Source: MB1-2 sp046566065 (GTDB lineage Bacteria; Actinomycetota; CADDZG01; WHSQ01). Taken from it: a DNA stretch of 7,479 bases. Positions within the stretch are counted from its first letter, which is position 1, and the number at the start of each line of letters is the position of its first letter. The stretch covers positions 1 through 7,479 of the forward strand of contig JBKHXK010000059.1 in NCBI GenBank assembly GCA_046566065.1, in the 5' to 3' direction. The notes below the pieces were generated by a model, which did no database searches, was not told the origin of the DNA, and worked only from the letters and a program-made list of their open reading frames with translations. Positions 1 through 5,476 of this stretch are shown in pieces. Position numbers and translations under genes: made by a program.

Positions 1-678
1 CGACGAATAGCAGCCGATCCCGTGGACCTGGGAACCCCGGCCATAGTTGCGGGCCTTGCGGTTGGACACCTCGACCACCCGCATATCGACCGCGGTGCCG
101 TACATGTGCTGGCTCATCGAGGCACCACGGATACACCGGTTGTACTCGACGCTGCGGAACCCTGAGTTGATCGCGATCGGCTTATCACCGAGCTTCGCCC
201 TGAGCGCCTCGAGCCTCCACATCAGCCGGCGCACGTTCTTCTTGACTTCCTTCTCGGGGATCTTGCCTCCCTCGAAGGTCCCTGCGTACCGGTTCGCCTC
301 CTTCGAGCAATCCGAGTTGCGGTTCTGCCAGAACTCCGAGAAGTCGAAGTGGATCGTGGTGTGGTCGGGGTCCTCGAGGGCGTTCAGAGCCTCGAAGGTC
401 GCGAGCCCGGCGATCCCGTCGGGCACGAGGCCGTAGTGCGTCTGGAAAGCCTGCAGCGCGGTCTCGGTGTGCTCCGAGAAGACGCCGTCGATCTCGAAGA
501 GGGTCTGGTTCTTGTCGGGGTACCAACCCGCGACCCGCACCTGCAAGGCCACGACGGCACGGCCCTTGTCCCCGACCTGAAGGAGTTCCGGCCACTCATA
601 CGCCGATGCCGGTGTGACCAAACCGATCTGCAACGCGAGCGCGCAGACGATGACCCAACCGAACTTCCGTAGCCCCAT
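1..678 (-). CDS. Secreted peptidoglycan-binding / M15-type peptidase (C-terminus cut by window edge)
   Basis: The reverse strand is open from an ATG at 676-678 to the left edge, giving 226 codons and no stop, so the C-terminus is missing. Residues 1-26 form a signal peptide (basic start, hydrophobic core, PASA before Tyr27). Residues about 33-98 match a PG_binding_1 fold, with an LQVGDKG start, a DGVF segment, ALQAFQ and a PDGIAG segment. Residues about 108 onward resemble the peptidase M15A family (D-Ala-D-Ala carboxypeptidase-like zinc enzymes). They include NSGFRS at 171-176 and SQHMYGTAVD at 189-198, which supply the expected zinc ligands His191 and Asp198. The GIGCY segment at 220-224 normally precedes the third zinc-ligand His, which would lie just outside the window. 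The likely role is trimming or binding cell-wall peptides outside the membrane. The ribosome site is weak (AAGGA 13 bases before the ATG). It is divergent from the lipoprotein gene. The family call is firm; the exact substrate is unknown. Confidence 0.88.
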   Translation of the reverse strand, partial: MGLRKFGWVIVCALALQIGLVTPASAYEWPELLQVGDKGRAVVALQVRVAGWYPDKNQTLFEIDGVFSEHTETALQAFQTHYGLVPDGIAGLATFEALNALEDPDHTTIHFDFSEFWQNRNSDCSKEANRYAGTFEGGKIPEKEVKKNVRRLMWRLEALRAKLGDKPIAINSGFRSVEYNRCIRGASMSQHMYGTAVDMRVVEVSNRKARNYGRGSQVHGIGCYSS

Positions 679-786
679 GACCTATTTGTCGTCCTTGGTC
701 GTTGCGGCCCTAAATCACAATTTCGCGGCCCGTCCTCGAGCTCAAGACGGTATGTTGCGTGCGGGCGATCACAGAGTGGGGGGGAA
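679..786. promoter_or_regulatory. Divergent intergenic region between the M15 peptidase and lipoprotein genes
   Basis: These 108 bases separate two divergent start codons, so promoters for both genes should lie here. There is an AT-richer patch around 709-724. A TATGTT at 751-756, 30 bases before the plus-strand ATG, is a possible -10 element, but I see no good -35 at the right spacing. The run of G at 778-784 next to the ATG at 787 probably serves as the plus-strand ribosome site. The promoter assignment rests mainly on gene orientation. Confidence 0.35.
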
Positions 787-1626
787 ATGACCGATCTACA
801 AGAGCTGTTGAAGCGCGTTTCATTCGTATCGATAAGCCTGCTCATTTCTCTAGGCGCCATCGCTTGCTCGGAGAAGGCCGCCTCGCCTGAGTCCGCGGGA
901 GGTGACGAGGCGACCACCGACTCAACGCCCACTCCAGAAGAGATGACGCCTGAGGACTTCGTGGCCGAGGCCGACGCTATCTGTCTCCGATCGGCAGTGC
1001 AGATCGCGGAGACAGAGACCCAGTACACGCAGAACACGACCCGGAAGCAGTCGATCAAGATCGAGGGAGAGACCGACGAACTCATCAAGGAACGGCTCGC
1101 GGCGCTCGAAGAGTTGGAGCCTCCAGCCGACCTCGCCGACGACTACGAGGCCTACCTCGACCTCAGGCGACAAGCGGTCGGGGTCTACGGGCGCCGCACC
1201 GCTGCCTTCAAGAAGAAGGACAACGATGAGGTGAAGAAGCTCGACTCCCAGATCCAGAGGTTGGTAGATCGGTTGAGCAAGGCCGGCCGCGACATCGGAT
1301 TCTTCGCATGTGCCAACCGGCTTCCCCGAGATGACGAGCGAGAAGTGATCGCAAACCTCAAGGAATATTTCAGTCAGCCGAGCGCACGCACGTGCAAGAA
1401 GCTCGCGACCGAACGGCTGGTCGAGGCGCTGGCCGGGACGGAGACCCCTTGCCCGGTAGCGCTCATGCCTTCAAAGAAAGTCTCTGTGGATGACATCGCC
1501 GGAGTCGAGGAGGTCCGAGCAGAAGCCGTGGTGGTAGGAGACGCTTACGGCGAAACAAAGATCGACGTCGACCTCCTCTACGAGAACGGCACCTACAGGG
1601 TCAGCGGATACGAGGGCCGCACCTAG
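787..1626 (+). CDS. Putative two-module lipoprotein of unknown function
   Basis: The 279-residue product has a hydrophobic N-terminal segment (about 11-26) ending in GAIAC, with Cys27 in a degenerate lipobox (position -3 is Ala rather than Leu). An acidic Ser/Thr/Pro-rich linker follows (28-52). Module 1 (about 55-178) begins FVAEADAICL, is helical and charged, and ends FFACAN. It resembles the ADAIC-type extracytoplasmic domain found in many actinobacterial hypothetical proteins, with LEPPADLADDYEAYL as a typical middle. Module 2 (about 184-279) looks like an NTF2-like/DUF4878-like alpha-beta domain with Cys203 and Cys222. Cys66/Cys175 and Cys203/Cys222 could form disulfides outside the cell. 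A G-rich ribosome site ends two bases before the ATG. The stop overlaps the stop of the convergent propeller gene. I do not recognise a specific function. The domain similarities are from memory, and the lipid anchor is likely but not certain. Confidence 0.8.
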   Translation: MTDLQELLKRVSFVSISLLISLGAIACSEKAASPESAGGDEATTDSTPTPEEMTPEDFVAEADAICLRSAVQIAETETQYTQNTTRKQSIKIEGETDELIKERLAALEELEPPADLADDYEAYLDLRRQAVGVYGRRTAAFKKKDNDEVKKLDSQIQRLVDRLSKAGRDIGFFACANRLPRDDEREVIANLKEYFSQPSARTCKKLATERLVEALAGTETPCPVALMPSKKVSVDDIAGVEEVRAEAVVVGDAYGETKIDVDLLYENGTYRVSGYEGRT

Positions 1627-2894
1627 TCCTGGTGCCGAAGGATCGCTGACGTCGCCCTCGAGCAGAGACTGGATCCGGGGGCGAGCGCCCGGTAACGGCC
1701 TGGGCGATCCGGAAGAGCGGCCCTGAACGATCCATCCTGCGCGGTGGTTGTGGACTTGATCGTTCTCCAGCCACTTGCGGTCTTCTTCTGAAGCTTCACC
1801 GTCACTCCCGCGATGCACGACGCGTCGTCCGAAGCCAGGGCCCCCACAGCGGTCAGGTGGCGCTTGAGGTCGAAGGAAGAGAACGCGCGGGCCGAAGGGT
1901 TGGGCGTGTCGAAGTTGCAATCGTCGCAGCGTTGCCAGTCGGGAGAGCCGCCCTCCGCGATCTTGACCCAACCCCCCGTCGCGGGCGCGTCTCCGGGCGC
2001 GGGCGCGTCCAGCACGTAGATCCCTCCGCCATCGCCTGAGCAGGGCATCCCGCCGAACGCGATCTGCTCACCGTTCGGTGACCAGGTGGAGGCCCACTGA
2101 CACATGTCCGCCTCGGGTGCGATCAGGTACTGCCCGTACCCCCCGCCGACCAGATAGAGACGCCCGTTGATGCCCTGGTCGCAGACGTCGCCCATGCGGC
2201 TGACCATGATGGTCTCGCCATCCGGCGACCACGTCGGTGCCATCTCGTTGCCATCCAGCGCCGCGAACTTGGTACCGGCTCCACCCGAGGATCCCATCAC
2301 GAAGATCTCCGTCTCGCCCCACGGGTTGGAGCTGCCTGCACACTGTTTGAACACTGCGGAAGCCAAGTAGACGATGCTGCCGGTAGGACCGGACTCCGGC
2401 TCGTAGGCGATCTGATTCGTAAGTTGGGCCGCCGCCCCTCCCGTCGCGGGGACCTTGAGCACCTCGTGCCCGTTCGGATCCCCGGTGTTAGGTACAGGCC
2501 CCCAGTAAATGATGCTCGAGCCGTCCGGGCTCCAAGAAGGGTCCGCACCCACCACGCCGAGCGAGCGGAGGTTGGAGCCGTCGGCATCCATGACGTACAA
2601 CGAACCGAAGATGGGCTTCGTGGAGTTTTCCCCCCTGCGCATAAAGGCGATCTTCGTTCCGTCGGGCGACCAGGAGGGCATCCCGTCGCGCTCATCCGTG
2701 GTCAGCTGCCGCTGATCGGTACCAAGAGGCGTGATCGTGCAGATGCCTCCACAGGCGAAGGCGATCAGGCCGTTGCCGCCGGGGAAGGAAGCGCTGGCGG
2801 GAGCGGCGGAAAACATCGAGATGAGCAACGCCATCACCAGCGTCGAGACCGGCAGGCCTCGTCTCGCGCGGTCAACCAGTCTCGTCAGCCCCAT
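1623..2894 (-). CDS. Secreted TolB-like PD40 beta-propeller protein with C-terminal Ig/carboxypeptidase-regulatory-like module
   Basis: The 423-residue product starts at an ATG at 2892-2894, preceded by GGGGGAG four bases upstream. Residues 1-36 are a signal peptide (basic start, then VMALLISMFSAAPASAS). The body carries TolB/PD40 (WD40-like) repeats: SWSPDG at 74-79 and 120-125, a worn copy near 165-177, TWSPDG at 221-226, TWSPNG at 270-275, and SPDW at 317-320. This suggests about six blades. A linker with CDDC (323-326) leads to a beta-rich module at about 346-421 containing a GVTVKLQKK strand, GWRTIK, DGSF and LPDRPGRYRALAP, with Cys360 and Cys411 as a likely disulfide. Such modules are frequent at the ends of actinobacterial extracellular propellers. 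It is not the Gram-negative TolB of the Tol-Pal system, because no TolB N-terminal domain or tol genes are present. The likely role is an extracellular binding scaffold; the partner is unknown. Confidence 0.87.
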   Translation of the reverse strand: MGLTRLVDRARRGLPVSTLVMALLISMFSAAPASASFPGGNGLIAFACGGICTITPLGTDQRQLTTDERDGMPSWSPDGTKIAFMRRGENSTKPIFGSLYVMDADGSNLRSLGVVGADPSWSPDGSSIIYWGPVPNTGDPNGHEVLKVPATGGAAAQLTNQIAYEPESGPTGSIVYLASAVFKQCAGSSNPWGETEIFVMGSSGGAGTKFAALDGNEMAPTWSPDGETIMVSRMGDVCDQGINGRLYLVGGGYGQYLIAPEADMCQWASTWSPNGEQIAFGGMPCSGDGGGIYVLDAPAPGDAPATGGWVKIAEGGSPDWQRCDDCNFDTPNPSARAFSSFDLKRHLTAVGALASDDASCIAGVTVKLQKKTASGWRTIKSTTTAQDGSFRAALPDRPGRYRALAPGSSLCSRATSAILRHQD

Positions 2895-2997
2895 CTCGCT
2901 CCCCCTCTATCGAGTAGTCCCCGGGCCAGTCTCAGCGCCTCGAGGACGAGAAGCCATAGCGCGAAATGACCCTTTTGGATAGCCAAGGCTCAACACC

Positions 2998-3038
2998 TTT
3001 GGACGGAAACCACGCTCTGTCAGCGGGTTCCGTCCAAA
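2998..3038. other. Strong imperfect hairpin in the gap between the propeller and small membrane protein genes
   Basis: The arm TTTGGACGGAA (2998-3008) is the exact reverse complement of TTCCGTCCAAA (3028-3038). Inside it, CC (3010-3011) can pair with GG (3026-3027) and CGCT (3013-3016) with AGCG (3022-3025) around a CTGTC loop. This gives about 17 pairs with two bulged A residues. On the minus strand it lies 27 bases after the stop of the small membrane protein gene, so it may end that transcript. Neither side has a proper T-run, so it is not a classic intrinsic terminator. It could instead be an RNA element in the leader of the propeller gene. Confidence 0.65.
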
Positions 3039-3064
3039 AGTGGGTCGAGGGGGTTGGCGAAGGG

Positions 3065-3328
3065 CTAGCGCGGCCCCCGCTGGTGTCGTCCCAGGGCCTC
3101 GGCGACGAGCCAGGCCAGGATCGCTCCTCCGCAGGCCAGGCCGACGCCGAGCAGGACCTGCATCCAGGCCGGCGGCGACAGCGCGATCGCCACCAAAGCA
3201 ACCAGGATCAACGTTCCGACGGTCGCCAGGGACCCCACGAGGCATCCAACCGTCCATCGCAGCTCCGGGGGCATCGGCCCCTCGGGCCGGGTGTCGGTTT
3301 CGCCCGTCTGCGTGCGATCGCTATCCAT
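3065..3328 (-). CDS. Small protein with two predicted membrane segments
   Basis: This 87-residue product has a polar, charged N-terminus (1-24). Two hydrophobic segments follow, at about 26-50 (rich in Leu, Val and Ala) and about 56-77, joined by a short SPPAW turn. The tail is basic (GRHQRGPR). This is the pattern of a small integral membrane protein with both ends probably cytoplasmic. The ATG at 3326-3328 has a G-rich stretch (GAGGGG) very close upstream. Met19 at 3272-3274 also has a GAGGGG before it, so a 69-residue form is possible. It is divergent from the response regulator, with 40 bases between the starts, and is followed by the 2998-3038 hairpin. I do not recognise a family. The membrane character, absent from the overlapping frames on this strand, is the main reason to choose this frame. 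Confidence 0.68.
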   Translation of the reverse strand: MDSDRTQTGETDTRPEGPMPPELRWTVGCLVGSLATVGTLILVALVAIALSPPAWMQVLLGVGLACGGAILAWLVAEALGRHQRGPR

Positions 3329-3356
3329 ATCCCCTCTGTTTCCGTGCGCCTACGCC

Positions 3357-3362
3357 TATCAT
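3357..3362 (+). promoter_or_regulatory. Candidate -10 element for a leaderless response regulator transcript
   Basis: TATCAT matches the TATAAT consensus at five of six positions and sits six bases before the ATG at 3369. Transcription would therefore begin at or next to the start codon. No purine-rich ribosome site precedes that ATG, which agrees with a leaderless message; these are common in Actinomycetota. I see no good -35 at 16-18 bases, so the call stays tentative. Confidence 0.4.
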
Positions 3363-3368
3363 CCATCT

Positions 3369-4037
3369 ATGGCTGACGAAGACGGTGTCAAGGTTCTCCT
3401 GGTCGACGACCACGATCTGCTCCGTCGAGGCATCCGCACCATGCTCGAGTCCGAGGGCATCACGGTGGTCGGCGAGGCCGCCGACGGGACCAAGGTCCAG
3501 CAGATGGTCCACGAGCTCCTGCCCGACGTGGTCTTGATCGACGTGATCATGCCCAACAAGGACGGGATCGACGCCACCAGAGAGATCAAGGACGCCTTCC
3601 CCAACGTGGGAGTGGTCGTGCTGTCCGGCCACGACGATCAGCAGTTCGTCTTCGACGCGCTGAAGGCGGGTGCTTCGGGCTATCTGCTCAAGACGGCAGA
3701 ACTGGACGAAGTGGTCGCGACCGTGCGCTCTGTGGCCGCCGGTGAAGGGCGGCTCGACCCCGTGCTCGCCAGCAAGGTCCTCAGCGAGTTCCAGTCGTAC
3801 CAGAAGGCCGAGGTGGCCGAGGTCTACCAGCCGCTCACCCCGCGCGAGCGAGAGATCCTCCAGCTGATGAGCGAGGGGTTGCCGAACAAGACGATCGCGA
3901 ACAGGCTCTCGATCTCGGAGCGAACGGTCACCACCCACGTGGCGAACATCTACTCGAAGCTGCACGTGAACAACCGCGTCTCGGCCATCCAAGAGGCCAT
4001 GCGTCGCCGCATCCTCAGCTTCAACCAGAACACCTAG
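3369..4037 (+). CDS. NarL/LuxR-family (NarL-FixJ type) response regulator
   Basis: This is a 222-residue DNA-binding response regulator. The receiver domain (about 7-125) has the acidic pair Asp13-Asp14 after VLLV, the phosphoacceptor Asp58 in LIDVIMPNKDG, Ser86 in VLSG, and Lys108 in GYLLKTA, so every residue needed for phosphotransfer is present. The C-terminal LuxR-type helix-turn-helix (about 146-205) starts LTPREREILQLMSEG. Its recognition region is SISERTVTTHVANIYSKL. The start at 3369 (MADEDG) places the receiver at the usual distance from the N-terminus. An upstream in-frame ATG at 3291 would add 26 atypical residues and run into the divergent gene. No histidine kinase gene is in the window, so it is an orphan here. 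It sits four bases before selA and is probably transcribed with it. Its targets cannot be told from sequence. Confidence 0.93.
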   Translation: MADEDGVKVLLVDDHDLLRRGIRTMLESEGITVVGEAADGTKVQQMVHELLPDVVLIDVIMPNKDGIDATREIKDAFPNVGVVVLSGHDDQQFVFDALKAGASGYLLKTAELDEVVATVRSVAAGEGRLDPVLASKVLSEFQSYQKAEVAEVYQPLTPREREILQLMSEGLPNKTIANRLSISERTVTTHVANIYSKLHVNNRVSAIQEAMRRRILSFNQNT

Positions 4038-4041
4038 CGAC

Positions 4042-5424
4042 ATGGCCGGAGACGACGATCTCCAAAAACGCCTGAGGCAACTCCCGTCGGTCGACCGCGT
4101 GATGGCGTCGCTCGGCGACATCGCCACGCCCGCGGAAAGACAATCCGCCGCTCGTCGAGCCGTCGACGAGGCCCGAGCCAGCGTGCTCAAGGGGGATATC
4201 GCCTGGCATTTCGACGCGATCGTGGGGGCCGCGCATGGCTTCCTCGCACGGGAAGCTAGAGCTCGATTGCAACCCGTCATCAACGCGACCGGCGTGTTGC
4301 TTCACACGAACCTCGGACGTGCTCCCCTGGGTCAGGAACAACTCGAGGCGGTGCAGTCTGTCGCTTCGGGCTATTCGAACCTGGAATATTCACTCGACGC
4401 GGTCAAGCGCGGCAGCCGTTACAAACACGCCGCGCAGGCCATCACCACGCTTACGGGCGCGGAGTCGGCTCTGGTCGTCAATAACAACGCTGCCGCGGTT
4501 CTCCTAACCCTCGCCAGCCTCAGTAAGCGCAAAGAGGTGATCATCAGTCGGGGCGAGCTCGTGGAGATCGGCGGAGAGTTCCGCATCCCAGACGTCATGA
4601 GGGCGGCGGGTGCCAAGCTGGTCGAGGTCGGAACGACCAATCGCACTCACCTCGCCGACTACGAGAAAGCGATCACGCCGAAGACCGCTGCCATCCTGAA
4701 GGTCCACCCTTCTAACTACCGAGTGGTGGGATTCACGGCCAGCGTGCCCGCTCGTGACGTCGCGCGGCTCGCGCTCGCTCGCCATGTCTGTTTCGTCCAC
4801 GACGTCGGATCGGGCCTCGTCAACGAGGAGGCCGGCGGGGATGAGCCGATCGTTTCGAGCGCACTGAAGGACGGAGCCGACATCGTCACCTTCTCGGGGG
4901 ACAAGCTGCTCGGCGGGCCTCAAGCTGGGATCATCTGCGGGCGAGAGCATCTGATCAAGAAGATCTCTCGCAATCCCCTGCTCAGGGCTCTGCGACCGGA
5001 CAAGATGACCTTGGCGGCACTGGAGGCCACCCTCCGGATGTATCTGGAGGGGCGCGAGTCCGAGCTCCCGTTGTGGCGAATGGCGGACACGTCCATCGAG
5101 GTTCTCGAGCAGCGTGCGGTGGAGATGGCTGGACCGCTGTCCGAGGCACTCGGAGAGAAGTTCAAGGTCGAAGCCGTAGGGCTCTCTTCGGTAACCGGAG
5201 GAGGGTCCCTGCCTGGAAGCGAGCTTGCGTCCTGGGGGCTGTCGATCTCCCATGCCACGCGCAGCACTTCTAACCTTCATGCGGTCCTCCACTACGTCAG
5301 CCCGCCCGTGATCGGTCGGATCGAGAACGACCTTCTGCTGCTCGATCTCCGCACGGTTTCCCCCGACCAGGACCGGTTACTCCTCGACCTGCTTGTCAAA
5401 GGCTTGGCCGACGTCCAAGTTTGA
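4042..5424 (+). CDS. selA: L-seryl-tRNA(Sec) selenium transferase (selenocysteine synthase)
   Basis: SelA is a cytoplasmic PLP enzyme that converts seryl-tRNA(Sec) to selenocysteinyl-tRNA(Sec) using selenophosphate. The 460-residue product is full length for the bacterial family. The N-terminal tRNA-binding region begins with LRQLPSVDRVM (11-21). Family blocks follow in order: NATGVLLHTNLGRAPL (81-96), VNNNAAAVLL (146-155), RGELVEIGGEFRIPDVM (170-186), EVGTTNRTHLADY (195-207), HPSNYRVVGFT (222-232), DVGSGL (254-259), FSGDKLLGGPQAG (284-296), GGGSLPG (386-392) and PPVIGRIENDLLLLDLRTV (421-439). Lys288 in the FSGDK block is the expected PLP-binding lysine. The ATG lies four bases after the response regulator stop and has no clear ribosome site, so translational coupling is likely. 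selB, which often follows selA, does not; selD and selC are also absent. Archaeal SelA-like proteins are an alternative, but length, N-terminus and all motifs favour genuine SelA. Confidence 0.96.
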   Translation: MAGDDDLQKRLRQLPSVDRVMASLGDIATPAERQSAARRAVDEARASVLKGDIAWHFDAIVGAAHGFLAREARARLQPVINATGVLLHTNLGRAPLGQEQLEAVQSVASGYSNLEYSLDAVKRGSRYKHAAQAITTLTGAESALVVNNNAAAVLLTLASLSKRKEVIISRGELVEIGGEFRIPDVMRAAGAKLVEVGTTNRTHLADYEKAITPKTAAILKVHPSNYRVVGFTASVPARDVARLALARHVCFVHDVGSGLVNEEAGGDEPIVSSALKDGADIVTFSGDKLLGGPQAGIICGREHLIKKISRNPLLRALRPDKMTLAALEATLRMYLEGRESELPLWRMADTSIEVLEQRAVEMAGPLSEALGEKFKVEAVGLSSVTGGGSLPGSELASWGLSISHATRSTSNLHAVLHYVSPPVIGRIENDLLLLDLRTVSPDQDRLLLDLLVKGLADVQV

Positions 5425-5461
5425 GTTCCTAGGCAACTAACCTTCGACCTTCGAAGTGACC

Positions 5462-5469
5462 GGAGGGGG
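5462..5469 (+). promoter_or_regulatory. Ribosome-binding site that fixes a TTG start
   Basis: GGAGGGGG lies seven bases before the TTG at 5477-5479. The upstream GTG at 5456 has no comparable site, and starting there would place this sequence inside the coding region as Gly-Gly-Gly-Pro. Starting at TTG also gives a clean signal peptide (initiator, then HRRLSALVVALLAFAG). Confidence 0.75.
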
Positions 5470-5476
5470 TCCGTAC

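Noticed and set aside
384..1088. Minus-strand frame of 234 codons spanning the divergent intergenic region
   Set aside because: It runs antisense to the lipoprotein gene and out of frame with the M15 peptidase, whose frame alone shows a signal peptide and domain motifs.
1623..2894. Propeller protein as genuine TolB of a Tol-Pal system
   Set aside because: It lacks the TolB N-terminal domain, carries a C-terminal Ig-like module instead, and has no tolQ/R/A or pal neighbours.
2960..3045. Possible tRNA gene or attachment site at the hairpin, because of GGGTTCCGTCC
   Set aside because: The T-loop consensus GGTTCGAATCC is not met, no cloverleaf arms or CCA end can be drawn, and no integrase is present.
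2907..3257. Other minus-strand frames overlapping the small membrane protein gene
   Set aside because: Their products are Arg/Pro/Gly-rich and would run through the 2998-3038 hairpin. The frame at 3065-3328 has coherent membrane segments instead.
3321..4283. Long open frame (320 codons) on the minus strand opposite the response regulator and the start of selA
   Set aside because: It lies antisense to two genes with complete family motifs. Its product is a low-complexity Val/Asp/His/Leu-rich string typical of the reverse of GC-rich codons.
5422..5476. Selenocysteine readthrough of the selA TGA stop
   Set aside because: selA is already full length at this stop, the following codons give nothing family-like, and I could draw no convincing SECIS-type hairpin directly after the TGA.
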